This document shows positions 35,264 to 48,900 of a DNA stretch of 64,000 nucleotides, piece after piece; position 1 is the stretch's first letter; each line of letters begins with the position of its first letter. This DNA comes from Hypomesus transpacificus. Taxonomy: Eukaryota; Chordata; Actinopteri; Osmeriformes; Osmeridae. The translations under genes were made by a program, and so were the position numbers. The notes beneath the pieces were generated by a model. It ran no database searches and was not told the origin of the DNA. It was given only the letters and a program-made list of their open reading frames with translations. The DNA lies in the NCBI RefSeq assembly GCF_021917145.1, contig NC_061060.1:10069053-10133052 (forward strand), given 5' to 3'.

Positions 35264-36070
35264 TTCCTTGTGCTGAAGACCACAGTGACAACAATGATGA
35301 TGACAACTCTACCAACTGTGATAATGGTGAAGATACAAGCTAAATGCATCTGATTGATTTCATTTGCTCACAGTTCTTCCACACACAGAAAATCCACTCA
35401 AACACATTATAACATTTTTGCATATGCAATTGTAGTGTTACACTATTTTATGGCATTACAATACTCATAATCTTTGACTTTTATACTTATTTATCAAACC
35501 TGAAGAAATATAGTTTGCAATTGTATTGTACTTTCGATTTCTGGACAGTCATAACATGGAGTATTCAATGGAATTATTAGAGTGCAATTATGAGACTTCA
35601 AGTGCTCTGAAAATTCTCTGTTTGTTAATGTTAAGCTGTACTAATATCTATGTCTTGTTGTAGCAACCTTTTATTTGGATATTATTGTTCAAAAAGTGTT
35701 TTGTGGCTACACAGTAATACATTTCAACTCCTTTGGTTACTACAGAAGTGGAATAAGGGCTAACTCATTATTTAATTACTTGTTAACTGTTATCATATAG
35801 TTATTGCAATAATGCAATGCTTTTTTCCCACATTATGTTATTTAAGCAACACTAGGTTATTGAAGAATCGAAAGACATCTAAGGCTGGACCATAGGAGTG
35901 AAGATAAATTCTATAAAAATGTATTTATTGTTGAGAGTATAGTATATTTTGATTATTTGTGTGAGTGGGTTTAGTGGGCAGTGCCTTGGTTTTGATGTGA
36001 TTATTCAAAACTGTGCTATAACTCAGAAACAATAAACGTTAATAAAGTAAAAATTTGACAGTGTTGAATG
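35264..36070 (+). other. fosl1: fosl1 3' UTR with AU-rich elements
   Basis: The AT-rich 3' UTR ends with two overlapping-range poly(A) signals, AATAAA at 36031-36036 and 36041-36046. TTATTTAT at 35487-35494 and another ATTTATT near 35918 resemble AU-rich destabilising elements, which are usual in immediate-early and Fos-family messages. Confidence 0.65.
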
Positions 36071-38170
36071 TCAGGACTATTGTCTGCTGAGGCTACTTCC
36101 CTAACAAAGACATAACCCTTTGAAATATTATTATAAGATTGTAAAGGACCCCAGGCTATAAGTTCTATAAAGTAGTGTCTCCAATGTGGGTAATGTTTCC
36201 TGCTGACTCTATAGTCCTAGGGAGTAAAAGCTGCCTGGGACGGAAGGGAGGGCAAGCTCTCTTCCTTTATGAAGGTTAAAGTCTGTCACTGATTATTTTG
36301 TCTAATAACTACAAACCAATAAATACAACTCATGATATGGTTAATGTGAACTAGTAAAGGGGATATTCAAGAAACATTTGACTGATGAATGAGGGTGGTA
36401 GTGTCTATGCTCTGTTACGTCATTGTTCTAAGTAGCAACAGTTGACAAAGACAAACATGGAGTACTACATAGGAAAGTTCAGAACAAATGGCTGCTAAAG
36501 AACAATCTAATAACCTGGCCATGGGCCTAACAGCAGAACAAAGTGTTCTCTGTTGCTGCACTTATTGAAAATAGAGCACTCCCTTCATACACAGACCCAG
36601 AGTGCGTATAATGGGAAGAGAAAAGGAGAGAGATACTTCTGTGCTCCCTTAAGGACCCCAGTATATCATGAAGTGGATGAAAGCATTACTGTCCACTCCA
36701 GGGATCCAGAAATAGAACCCTCCACAACATCAGGCTGCATGACGTGGACTGAAACATCAATCAACAGCAGTCTTGGGACAAATAGGTCAAAACAAACACG
36801 CTGAGAGATTCATCAATTCTGCATGTATAGTGTTGTGTACATGTACCTGTTTCAGCAAATGGAGCCACACAAAGAAAGATCAAAACGCCATTGAGTGTCA
36901 CAGCCAGTGTATTTAAAGCTCTTCAATGCACTACGAGCATAGCCCACCAATAACAACCAACTACAAAAGCAAATCTTATCCAATCCATGAGCATGTTCTA
37001 CACGTTTCAAACGGAAATATGTATTTGTAAATAAAGTTACTATTGATAGATGAAAGCAATGAAATCCAAGGATAGGTTTGTTTCACAGAATTAACACAAA
37101 ACAATCTATATTGGGTTCCTGACTATTTGCAACTTGAAAAGTAAACTACTACCTGCAATAATTATAAACAACAATATTGTATATTGAGAACAAAATCAAA
37201 TGTGACTTCATCAGATACTTTTTAGTGTACTGTATAAATCCGTCCTCATGTAAAACCCAGTCTAGCACTTCCAGTTTATTACAAAAGTGGCTGGTAGAGA
37301 GATCAGCCATGTGCACTTCAACTCTAAGTGAGGTCCAGGGAATGGTGACATTGGTGCAGGTGCAAAACACAAACCAGTGTGGGACTCTGCCCACCACAAT
37401 GTTTAGTGTGTATAATACAGTTCAGTTTAGAGCTTGCGCAATGCCTTTGTAAACCTGAAGGGCATCAAAGTAAGATTTGATCATACACAAAATACACATT
37501 GTTAGTTTGTGACATCATGCACACATGGCACTCAAATCCTGACCTGAGGGACAGAATGCATAAATTACATAGATAGTGGGTCGAAAAATAATAATTATAT
37601 TAATTTACCAAAGCTTTTTTAAATCACAACTTAGCCTTTTCAGTGCTTTTGTATGTACAGTAGACTATATGGCTCAAATCTGGATTGAAATATGAATCAT
37701 AAAGGATCCATGGTAGCTTAGTCCAGTGCAATACAAAAACTCTACTCCAAGTGTAGTCCAGTGTATGGAATAAAATCTGAACCCCACTTTTTCACCTCCT
37801 TCCAAGCCTTTACACATATCAAAAAGAGAAAACTAAAGTTCCTAAATACTTGTTACAAAACAACATAAACTTAATAAAATGATACATGATCCTCCTGTGT
37901 TGCCTGGCCAGTCTTGTAGTCTCTGTAAGCCAATTCCTGTGTGCAGGAATTTAGTGACATTATTTAATTTAAATTTGTGGTCCTTTTCTCAAGTAGTCTT
38001 TTAGTTGAGTGGCAGACAAACCTGAGTGCCATTCTGTAAAATGTCTTATCTAATCGTTTTCAAAATTATTGTTGGAACAAAATATCTATTTTCCTCTTTG
38101 TCACAGACAATTTCTTCGTCCGTTATTACTGTCGTCTTCATAGTGCCAAATATTATATTCTATCATATCC
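36071..38170. other. Region between fosl1 and ccdc85b, includes ccdc85b 3' UTR
   Basis: No protein-coding gene was recognised. The right part is presumably the ccdc85b 3' UTR on the minus strand; a TTTATT at 37275-37280 (AATAAA on that strand) is a candidate end, giving about 0.9 kb. The left part is ordinary AT-rich intergenic DNA between converging genes. Confidence 0.5.
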
Positions 38171-38773
38171 TCAGTCATCAGGTGAACACACCAGGTGAAG
38201 TTGATCAGGACTACCAACGCTGCCAGTGCTCGAACTTCCATCACCAAGGTCCCGAGCCACCATACATGGCAGGTTGAGCTCTGTGGAACCACCAGGACTG
38301 GAGTCGCTTCTGCTAACACATTCTTCCTCCAGAACCAAACACAGTTCCTTCAGGTCCAAATTTTCCTTCACCAAACCGTCTTGCATTCGTTCCAAGTCGG
38401 CAAGTTTTTTCAAGTATCCTCCCAAGTCTTCACGCATCACTTTTGCGGCGTGGTGACCAAACAATTGCCATTCTCTAGCAAGCTTTTTCACTTTGAGTCG
38501 GTCATCGTCAAGAAAACAGCACAGATCACGTAATTCTGTATTTTCTTCTTGTAAACGCTGGTTTATGGTTTTCAGCTCTCTGATCTCAAGTAGATGTCCC
38601 TGTAATTGCTTGTTAACTTCTTTTATCAGCCTTCCGCGCTGAATAAGAGCAGATATTTTTTCGGACTCTTCTTTACGCAGTCGACTCACCAATTCTTCCT
38701 TGGTGCTGCCGAGTAAGTCCTCGTCAGACATCTTTGACAACTCTCTATTGTAAATTTCACTGTCGCTGCCCAT
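38171..38773 (-). CDS. ccdc85b: Coiled-coil domain protein 85B (DIPA-like)
   Basis: The single-exon gene encodes 200 aa (human CCDC85B 202). The N-terminal half has SDEDLLGSTKEELVSRLRKEE. Then comes a long coiled coil (about residues 40-90 and 115-150) with the family blocks LQGHLLEIRELK, ELRDLCCFLDDDR and REDLGGYLKKL, and NLDLKELCLVLEEE. The C-terminus, DLGDGSSSTGSVGSPDQL, is nearly identical to the human end. The mammalian protein is a delta-interacting/adherens-junction-associated coiled-coil protein that represses some transcription factors and Wnt signalling. Intronless structure and position between fosl1 and fibp match human. Confidence 0.94.
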   Translation of the reverse strand: MGSDSEIYNRELSKMSDEDLLGSTKEELVSRLRKEESEKISALIQRGRLIKEVNKQLQGHLLEIRELKTINQRLQEENTELRDLCCFLDDDRLKVKKLAREWQLFGHHAAKVMREDLGGYLKKLADLERMQDGLVKENLDLKELCLVLEEECVSRSDSSPGGSTELNLPCMVARDLGDGSSSTGSVGSPDQLHLVCSPDD

Positions 38774-41010
38774 TTTATAATTGAAAGTAAATCAGTGACC
38801 CGAGGAAATGTGTCTATCTTCCCCAATTATTAGGGAAGAAACTTCAGCAACTTCTAGCCTATAGCCTAGCTGTGACATGAAAACTGTTCCTACATCTGCG
38901 AACAGTCTGCTTTCTTGGTTGGGTTTCTTTCATTTGCTTCTCTTCCAGTATCGATGCTGTTGTAGGCTAATGGTCAGAGGCAAATCTTTAAGAAAATATG
39001 AAATAACAAGCACCTAGTGTAGCTCATGTGTATTTCAATGTGCTATAAAATTCCCTGAACAAGATGGCTGAGAAAAACTAAAAATTGTCAGTAGGCTACC
39101 CAATAAATGTCAATCCATTAATCACACATCACGGTTTTAGAGGCCTATATTGGGCTATGCGATACACAGAGATATGTTATTGCTTAAGGCCTAATCCTTT
39201 ATCGGAAAACCTTGCATATGTGATAATTTTGTTTTCATGTCCTCTTAACAAAAATAACGCGCTAAACATCTGCTTCGTGTAGTCGGTCAATCCAGTTAGG
39301 TTACATGTATTTCCAGCATTTGGAGACGCTGTATGTGGCAGAACATCCAGTTTGTATTTGAGGCGAGGCTCAATCAGAAATACAGGGCAGAGAATATTCC
39401 TATGAGAATCTTGCGTAAAAGGACAGAAATTGTGCAGACCGATCTCTGCTCATCCTCTGATCCACTGGTGAACGACAACAATGTCCGCCTTCTTCCACTA
39501 CCACTTATCCTGAGGATGTCGCCTCTTCGGTTTCTCCACGGTTGACTATGTGTCGGCTAGATGCCCATTTCAGGATGCAGAACGAGGTTGTTATGATTCT
39601 TCGTTTAGATGCAAAGAAAAACAAAATATATATTTTGGCCTATCCTATTAACAAGACAAATAGGCCGAGAATTTTAACATTGCACATATAAAATCAATGT
39701 AGGCTAAAGCACTTTTGGCTGGAGATACGCGGTTGGACAGTGAAGGTCAAAATATTCACTGTCACTGGACATCACAGTTTCTGCCTAAACGCAACACAAC
39801 TCCTGCGAACATACAAAAATGCCTGATGGAGGTTGTAGGAGGGGTAGGCTATGTCCTCTCCCCGCTCACCCTCCCCTTTCTTCCTTTCCGTAAAACACTC
39901 CCGTGGAATGACATCACATTCCTCCATGAGTGTCAATTTTCATTAAATTTGCCACGCTGTATTTTGATATCCGGAATAATATTTAACAAAATATAGTACA
40001 GAAATATTAGGCATATATACTGTATAATAGCCTACATCTACATTTCTATAATATAATTGAATTATTTTTATTTCCACCTTTTATCACCCAACCGTCTCTA
40101 CCCATTTGCCATTTACTATGCATCATAGTTCCAGTAGTCATACAGAGAGACAGAGAAAGAGTTGGAGACATAATTTCTACTGCTCAATGTTGCTTGGTGA
40201 TCATCTAGGACCTCTAAACAATGTTTAAGGTCACAATTACAGTATGATTTTGAACACAAACGGAAAGTGTGACTATGTGCTTTTTCCATGCTAAGCTTAG
40301 GTATTCAGCCACATCCTTCCGCTCTCTACCCTTGCTCTATTGTTTCAGCAAGGCCATAACAATGCAGGGTGTTAGCCAGAACAAGAGGGGCTTGGGGATG
40401 AAACCAGGGCACTGGGAGGTTAGGCCATTACAGGGATGAATCCCAGTGAGTTGGAGGAGGGTGGTTGGTTTCCAGTGAGAGGGGTTTAGAACAAAAAGAC
40501 AGTTTACTCTGCAGTTTTAACCTTTTGTGATGATGGAGGACACACAGAGAGATACAGCTGAAACTGGATGGGAGGGGCAGGCAAAGGGATTTGTGGAGAT
40601 TTATAGAGATTAATCTCCACAGTAAAAAAAGGAAAAGCAGACACACACCAACAAACATTCATACACAAAATACACACATACAGGTATTTACCCACTTTAT
40701 CACACAGATAGGCTGCTATGAATTCCCCACAATAAAAACCTACTCTTAATTGTGCTATTAAGCAAGGCACTTGATGCCGAAACTGTTTAGGGGTGAACAT
40801 CTCTATTTGTCTTGGAGTCCTGGAGACATACTAAAAACATATCAGAAGAACAATTATGCTATTGGATGAACATGAACAATAATAAACGTTGTTTAATATT
40901 TATTATGTATTTTTTGGTTGTATTTCATATTCTTCTTGTTTTGTGTGTGTGCCCGTGTTGGTTTCCATGCGGAAAGGGTTACATTCACTGCCATTTCCTG
41001 TTCCATTTTC
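38774..41010. other. ccdc85b-fibp intergenic region
   Basis: These genes diverge, so promoters of both lie here. A perfect CArG motif CCTATATTGG is at 39144-39153, about 370 bases upstream of ccdc85b; one such match in a stretch this size could be chance. No other gene was seen. Confidence 0.55.
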
Positions 41011-41014
41011 GAAC

Positions 41015-41023
41015 CCGGAAGTG
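41015..41023 (+). promoter_or_regulatory. fibp: ETS/GABP site in the fibp promoter
   Basis: CCGGAAGTG is a consensus ETS (GABPA) site, common just upstream of start sites of TATA-less housekeeping genes. It precedes a probable untranslated first exon that ends in CAAAG with donor GTAAGT at 41345. Confidence 0.5.
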
Positions 41024-41505
41024 CAGCCCTTGTTGACGTTCCATGCAGTAGTATCCTGAAGCAGCACTAGAAGCTAGTGACGGATAAGCAAGCCAAGTTG
41101 TTTGAGGTGTAAATGAGATGACAGTAGGAATTCAACTAAATGTCTGGTCTCACTGTTTCACGCCAGCTTTTAGTAGTTGTAGTTAACAGTAGCCTACAGC
41201 TGACGACGAAAGCTTTTTAAGCAGGACGCGAACCATGGATGATCTCAATGTGTAAATGTCAGCATTAACGTATTCGACATTTAATTGTAAGCAGTGACCA
41301 CAGCTCAGCTATATTTCTATTTGGAATCACACATTTTAACAAAGGTAAGTGGTTTGCTGTCTCCTTCATGTGTTCACCAGAGGGCATTGTTGTGACAAGT
41401 AAAATTATAAGGAGCAGGCTACAATACCTTACTGTTCCATTAACAAGACGCAAAACGTAAACTTTGTGGCTAGAATACTTCATTTTCCTTTTGAATTCCC
41501 CTCAG

Positions 41506-44346
41506 ATGTCAGTGGAGCTAGATGTGTTTGTGGGTAACACCACCATAATGGATGAGGAAGTCTATCAGCTTTGGCTTGATGGATACACAGGTCTGGATGG
41601 CATCCACCAATTTAGTGATAATAAAAATCATTGTGGTACATGAAAGACAGACACATTGTTAGCTTGAAACACCATACCTGTCTAACAAGCAATTTTGAAT
41701 TTGACCCGTTTCCACTTTTGTCCCTAATCAGTGAACGATGCAGTAAAGGTGCGAATGGAGGGAGGGGTATTGGAAGAGTGTGAGGCAAGTGCTGAAGTTC
41801 TGCTCAGCGACACCATGGACCAGTACAGAACCTTCCAGATGTGTGAACGTCTTCTCTACAGTCCCTCTAAACTGGGCAATCAGCTGCTGTTCCAGATCCC
41901 ACCCCATCGCCAGGCCATGCTCATAGAGAGGTGTGCTCCAGCTGCAGTCTGATATCCTTCCACCCTTTATCTCTGTGTCTGCTGTAGACTACTCTTCCTG
42001 TTACGGGGTCCATGTGCAGTCTCTTGACTTTTGAAGTTACTGCAGTATATATGCACTGTTATGTCTCACAATACTGTCAAGATTCAAGGATTAACTTTAC
42101 AGTTTTCCAGCAACCATTTCTGCTTTCAAGCAAAAGTTATGAATCATCTTGGATATTTGATATTGGTGCCGTTCCTAACCCATCATAATCACATAATGCT
42201 TGAAGTCACGATCTATGTTTCTTCACCTCTTTGTCACTATGCAGATACTACACGTTTGATGGTGTGTTTGTGAGGGAGGTCCTGGGTAAGAAACTCTCCA
42301 AAGGAACCAAGAAAGACCTGGATGATGTGAGTGCTAAGACGGGAATCACACTGAAAAGCTGCAGACGACAGGTGAGTTCAAATATATACTTGAGCAGCAT
42401 AAATCTATCAATGTTATATAAATAGAGAATGACAATGCACAAAACATGTCAAACATTTTGTATTTCTTCTATCCTAGTTTGACAACTTCAAACGTGTTTT
42501 CAAAGTTGTGGAAGAGCTCAAGGGACCCCTGGTGGAGAACATTCGCCAGCATTTCCTTCTCTCAGATAAACTGGGCAGGTAAAAGATCTGTGCAACGCAC
42601 CCAGGAAAGACACACTTACACATCACGTGTTACATAAAAATACAAATAAATGTTTTGGGACATGTTAATCCTATCTTGTATACGTATTTAATTTAATGTG
42701 TACCATTTGTCAATGTTATTCCTGTCTTCTCTCTTCTTAGGGATTATGCCGCCATTGTCTTCTTCGCCAACAATCGCTTTGAGACGGGGAAGAGGAAACT
42801 GCAGTATTTGACATTCCAGGACTTTGCCTTCTGTGCCGGGCAGCTCATCAACAACTGGACGGTGGGAGCTGTAGGTGAGCAACACGCTCCTGGTCGCACC
42901 TCTTATGTGCTGCAGGCCTGGATGAAGTCTTAGCCATGGACTGATTAGCCGGGATCAATTGATGATTCAGAACGATGATTTAGGAGACTCCCGATTAAAA
43001 CATCACAGCACCATAATGCCACTTACCAGTTCACATGATGTTTATTTTCTCAGATAACATGGTGGAAGACATGGATGTAGATCTGGATAAGGAATTCTTA
43101 CAAGAGCTGAAGGAACTGAAGATTCTAATCACTGACAAGGATCTACTGGACCAACACAAGAGGTGTGAGAGTCAGAGATCTGTTAAGGAACAATCCATCA
43201 CATGCGTTCTCATATGATGATTGTGTGTGATGCTCCAAATATGCATTGATATGGTTTGGTTACCAACATCCTCTTTCTCTTGATTCCCTTCCTGGCTGTT
43301 CTCAGCCTGGTGTGCACGGCTCTCCGGGGGAAGACTAAAGCTTTTAACGAGATGGAAGCCAACTTCAAGGTGAAAGAAAACTACCAGATGATTTTATAAG
43401 CCTGGACAGTCCTCACTAGACCACCTCGTTTTATGCCCCCATAGGGATGATGTACAGCTGACCAGCTGTAAATCTGACTACTTCAAGGAAGTGTTAGGAT
43501 TATGTTGTTTTTTTATAGATGGTTTGTGTTTCCCCACTATAGTGAAAATGTCTCTTCCTCATAGAATCTCTCCAGAGGCCTTGTCAACATCGCGGCCAAG
43601 TTAACCAACACAAAAGATGTCCGAGATTTCTTCATTGATCTTGTCGAAAAGGTGCCTGATGAATGAATCTATAACGTATATAAATATCCGTCTATATATC
43701 ATTGTTATTACATTTAGGAAAGGCTCATCATCTCTTTCTTTCTCACTCTCAGTTCATTGAGCCTTGTCGGTCAGACAAATGGACATCAGCAGATACCAGG
43801 CTTTACCTCACTCACTACACCAACTCTGCCCACATACTGGACACATTCAAGTAAGTATTTGTCAGCCTCTGCAGAGAACATAGGCTGCAGCTTTCCAGCG
43901 AGAGAGCGCAGATACATCTTTCACTCCAAGCATTTCACATCAAACACCCCTATTTGGCCAGTGGGTGTCACTATACCTCACTCTTATTTCTGAAACTATA
44001 GTTACCTTGTTTCTCTCACAGCCACTCAGGAATGTAGTTAAGGGTTTACACAAGCCAGCACTGCGACACACTCAACAAGGACATATTCATCCAACCACCA
44101 TATTAAAACATAGACCCCTTATTACCCTGAGTGGATAAAGATTGCTTGTTATTATGAAGCTGTTTGCACATGGCCCACAATTCATTACAACAGTAATTAC
44201 ACAGCCCACAATACTCCCTCACTCTTTCTCCGTTGCTCCTCTGTTCTGTTTGTCTCTCGTTCTTTTGTTCTCCCAGACACCAGAGTGTGTGGGACAGATA
44301 CATGGGAGTCATCAAGAGTTGCATCCTCAAGATGTACCACGACTGA
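41506..44346 (+). CDS. fibp: Acidic FGF intracellular-binding protein
   Basis: Ten coding exons: 41506-41590, 41732-41930, 42245-42371, 42478-42578, 42741-42874, 43054-43162, 43306-43369, 43565-43651, 43753-43850 and 44277-44346. All are GT-AG, giving 357 aa, equal to the shorter human FIBP form. The start ATG directly follows an acceptor (AG at 41504-41505), so the first exon is untranslated. Near-identical blocks include [40 protein letters not shown] and [17 protein letters not shown], with end KMYHD. FIBP binds internalised FGF1 and is implicated in its mitogenic signalling; loss causes an overgrowth disorder in humans. AATAAA lies at 44492-44497. The gene is in tandem with efemp2, as in human. 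Confidence 0.97.
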
Positions 44347-44499
44347 CCCGTGTCCGCTCCTCCACCTGGCACGTTCTCTTCTTCCTACGGTCTTTGTTTA
44401 AATCGTTGTTCCAAGTGTTTTATTACTATTCCTACTATTATCTCTTACCCTCACAATACTTGCTGTGTCTTGTATAACACCATGAATTGTAAATAAAGC

Positions 44500-45750
44500 C
44501 AAATCATTTCCTATTGGTGGCCTCATTATCTAATTATAATGACTAACCAAGGGATAATATACAAGGACATGGTGTAGCTAAGGTTTGGTAAAAGTTTTAT
44601 AAAAGCCATAGTGACAAATGTTTGGGCATGGTTTGATTGTGCTTCAGACTTTGAGTCATTGTCATACATGTGTTCTACAACACTGAACCATATGGGTAAA
44701 CAGCATATTGTATTTATGAGCAAATTAAAGTGAATTATGAATTGAGACTTGAAGCAGAGTGTTATTTGTGGTGTGTCTGTGTGTGGCCATGGGGGTTAGT
44801 GGGGGCAGTAAAGGGAGGGGGCACACAATTTGTCAAGCTCTTGGGGGTTGAGGAGTGATTGAGTGTGATTTCATACCATAAAAGCCCCCCTGCAATGACA
44901 GCTGTCATTAGTGTCATCCCACAAATACAGACACATATTACAATGATAAACATCAGTGTTCATTTGCTCATATTGGAGTTGTATTTGCCTGAGAAGCTAT
45001 ACTTACAATAAGGAAAACCTTGATGCAAAGTAGACGTAAAAAGGGGTCTATGGTGTCTATAGTGCAGCCTTAATGTAAATGTAAAATGGAGTTAGTCAGC
45101 AGGTATTGGCCTGGTAATGGCAAAATCAATTCCATGAAGTATGATAAAGGTTGCACCAGGCTCCTTACTTCTACGTCTAAACAGGTCTGTTCGTGTGTCA
45201 CCCATAGACTGGCTCCAGTTTAAATATTTAAGTTAAATAAGCTAACTACTTCTCCAAGAGGACGCGTGTCTGTTCTCCCCTCTTGCTCCAATTTTTGTCC
45301 ACATTCCACCAACTTCTCCTCCAAGCTATAAATATCCGGCCATGTCAGATTGGACGACAGCGAGGGAGAGTTAGTGGCTGTGGAAAAGAGAGAGGGAAAG
45401 ATGAGGGAGGTAAGGATAGATAGATGGGGGGTAAATGGGTAAAGGGGGAGAGAGTTCGAAGCTGTGGGGGGTGATTTTAAATGAAACCAGGTGTGTTGTG
45501 TGACCAGTGAGAGGGGGTAAAAAGAGGGTAGGAGGGGGTGTCTGGGGAATGTGTGTGAATCTATGCAAGTTGTTGTTCCGCCTGCGATTTGGACGGATCT
45601 GGAATTTGGGCCGCAGACCAGGAATTTGCATCCTGGGGGGCTAGTGTGGGGGGTTGGTGGGCGGGTAGAGGATGGCAGTGCAGGGGGCCAGAGGGGGGGT
45701 GGGGGTAGGAGTGGGCTGTCCCTCTCTCCTCTTTCTCCCTCTTTCGCTCT
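44500..45750. other. fibp-efemp2 intergenic region
   Basis: This is unique AT-rich DNA followed (about 45370-45760) by a G/GA-rich tract that probably belongs to the efemp2 upstream region. A 193-codon minus-strand frame at 45220-45801 runs through this tract and has no recognisable homology, so it is not called. Confidence 0.55.
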
Positions 45751-45799
45751 CTGTATCCCTCCCCTGTAGGCATTCAGCTGCTCCAGCTGTTGATCTCCC

Positions 45800-45926
45800 A
45801 CTCACTCACTCTCTCAGGGCCATAGAGGCAGGAGCAGACAGGACAGTTCTCCACACAGTCGACTCTCAAGGGACCACCACAGGACAGGAGAGGACTTGCG
45901 GGAGGGACAGACAACTGGACACTGAG
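45800..45926 (+). other. efemp2: Probable 5' untranslated exon of efemp2
   Basis: A GC-richer segment ends in GGACACTGAG with donor GTAAAA at 45927. It is well placed to splice to the acceptor at 49678 preceding the signal-peptide exon. The left boundary is a guess. Confidence 0.4.
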
Positions 45927-48900
45927 GTAAAAAGAGCATGGAAACTGGTCTACACTGGTTTCAGAGTAACTTTGTCTATGTGTGTGTGTGTGAGAGAAAG
46001 GGAAGGACAGAATGAAAGTAAAGAGAGAGACGGAAACTAAAGGTTTGTGTGTAAAAGAGTTTGTGGAGTTTGTGAGTGAGTGACTGTATTACCGTATGTC
46101 ACAAAGAAGATGTGAATAGAGAAGCACCTCTAACCCACATTTTGCAACTAGTGGGGCCGTACACATCACAGTTACACCATTGCTGTGCTCCCGAACTTCA
46201 CGACTACTGTTGGACACACTTGTAACAAAGTGAAAGCAGAAGTTTCCAGTGTGTGTTTGAGAACCCAAGTGTATGATGTGCTGTTTGTGTGTGTAAGAGT
46301 GTGTGATTTGTAACCGTGTTGTAAGAGAGAACGTGTGATGCGTGCTGTACGCCTGTGCCATTGCCATGTGTACTCAGTAGTGAGTGAGTTGGAGGAAGAG
46401 AGAATGACTAATAGAGAGGAGGTGTATTTGTCAAACCAGCTGCGTTCAAAAATGTGTGTGGAGCTCTGACAATTCTTTCTGTTTAATGTCACGGTCTCAC
46501 GAGTGTACTCATTCTTCCCGCTACTTACATTTATGAATTAACTTGCCAGACTCAGAGTCAGTTTGGGTTAAAGTGAAATGCTGGATAGGGTTGCCTTTCC
46601 TGTAAGAGGTAACAGACAGCTGTGAATTACCATATGGCCACACAAAGAGAAACACCACTCATTAAACAAGGGAGACAGGTGTCACTTGAGGCCACTAACA
46701 CTTGTGTATACACACACACACCCACACACATGCACGTACGTACGCACGTACGCACGTACGCACACTGACTGTGCATTGCATCACAGAAGAGAAGGACACT
46801 ACTCGGCTGTTCTCCGACAGACCCCTCCTGTGCCTAGCAAGGCTCCATTTTATCACTGTGTTTATGTATGCCTAATTGCTAACATTTGACAGCTTCTCGT
46901 GTCAGACTGTCAGGCTTGGCAGACTGCGGGAGTCCAGGTGGAGCCTCCTGGGTAGGGAGCAGTGAGGCCAGGCGAGGAGAGTCACACCTCAGGGGGCTGA
47001 CCTCTCCCTCTGACCCTCAGTCCTTCATTTCAAGACCATAGACCCCCTCCCCACCCCACACCTCCCCCCTCCCTCATCCCACCCTCTACCACTTTGTCTG
47101 GCTGCTACTGACCAGATCCTGACCTCAACCATGGGAGAGCAGGCCAGCTCCAGAGGGAACTGTTCTGTTTTATTATGGTCTATGGTGGACACTTTACCAC
47201 CAGTTACTGTCCTGCACTGTATATGGAACCTTTCACCCCAGCAGTTAAATAATTCTAGTTGAGAGAGGTTGTGGCCTCTCTGTGGCAGGTTCAGTGGACC
47301 AGAAGGAGCAGAGCCCAGCTTGAGAGCCCTGGGCCACCATGTTAGGGAGCAGTTCCACGCACCGCAGAGCAGAACGGAACAAAGATGGCTATGTATACAT
47401 CACAAGACAGCGCCATCTCATATTTAGTGTGTGTGGGTGTGTGTGAGTGTGTGTGTGGGACCATGTGTTCCTGTATAACTGTGTGTGTGGTCTAGCTTCG
47501 TGTTTTGCCTCATCCCCTTGAGGGGACTTTTATGACTGTTGATATTCTGCCTGGTTGGTAATTCTGCTGACTGTGGATTTCAGGAAGATGTGAGTCTCCC
47601 ATAACACATCCTAATGCCAGTACAAGTAAAGCATCATATTATCAACACAACATGTACTTCAAACGTTTCCGTGAACTTAGATGTGAAAATGCTGCGGTGA
47701 TACATCAATAGCAATATCATTCATATAACAAGATAGAGTGTATCGAAATCCATGATTTCTTTACAGTAAACAATAAGTAAATCAAAATGCACAGTTCTCA
47801 TTGGATCACCACTAAGCTCCTAACAACAGAAAAGGTCACCAGGTCATGAGTCTTGACCTACAACAGAGGTTATAGAACCAGTAGCATCTTGACTCCTCCA
47901 GCCAGAGGCCTGTGGCCGGAGGCTTGGCACCAGCTGTCCAGCTACAGTGAAGCATCGGAAGAGGGCGGACAGGGGGTGGTGGGGGGGGTTCCCAGAACCC
48001 GATACTCTGGGAATCACTGCCCACTGCAGGACACCACTGTTTGGGAGCTGGAGCCACATCCTCGCCACGGGCATTCCAGAGGTCCGCTGCCACTTAGTGA
48101 TCAGTGGCACCAGGCTCTTTGCTGCCCGCATCCAGAGGCGAAGGAGTGACTGGATTGGTGGTTTGAGGAGTGACTGTTTGTTTTCTGGTGGTTTTAGGTC
48201 ATATTTTTCCTCAGTCATCGAGGAACCATGGTGCCATTGCACATTGTTGTATTTATCACACGAGAAAGGGAAGGTTACGAACCAATACATCTTTAATGGT
48301 ATCATGTTTACATCTCTTTTAGGGTTCTATCCTGTAAAGTTTGGGTATTGCTTAGGGTTTCCTCAACTGATGCGACTTAATCGGGTAGATTCATTTATAA
48401 ATGTTCCCTTTAAAGATTACAATTGTACTGGTGCATGATGTCATAGGGTAGGCATCTGTGAGGCATTCCACTTGACTCTGGGGTCTTGGGTCTGTCTCAG
48501 TGAAACAACAATGAGCAGTGCGTGACCTGTGGGGTTTTTCCTGGCCTGGGAGTGTGTCTCAGACTGTGTGCCGCCATCAACATATCAACCATTTGGAGTT
48601 GTGGTGCTGTGTGTTGTGTGTGTGTGTATGTGGGTGACACTGTGTGCATCAGGAAGGCTGCTATTATAACGTTCCTCTCCGTATATTTTGTCTGGAGCGT
48701 AGGCTAACTTGAGTATAATTTTTTTTTTTGCACAAACAACGCCCACTTCGAAATGTTTTACTGTTGTTGAATTTGGCCTGTTTTCTAAATTTTTTTCTGG
48801 CTAGCTGAAATAGAGGATTTATCTGTCTAAGAACGGTCTCCCTAAACAGTATTCACTCTCCAGGAATCTGAAATGGAGGATAGATGGGGTGTGCCCACAC

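Noticed and set aside
45220-45801. 193-codon minus-strand frame between fibp and efemp2
   Set aside because: The middle is Pro/Ser-rich translation of a G/GA-rich tract and the ends match nothing known. Its position fits the efemp2 upstream region.
47844-48438. Overlapping frames of about 150-160 codons on both strands in efemp2 intron 1
   Set aside because: Neither shows a domain or a coherent family match, and both being open suggests stop-poor composition. A decayed repeat is possible but I could not identify one.
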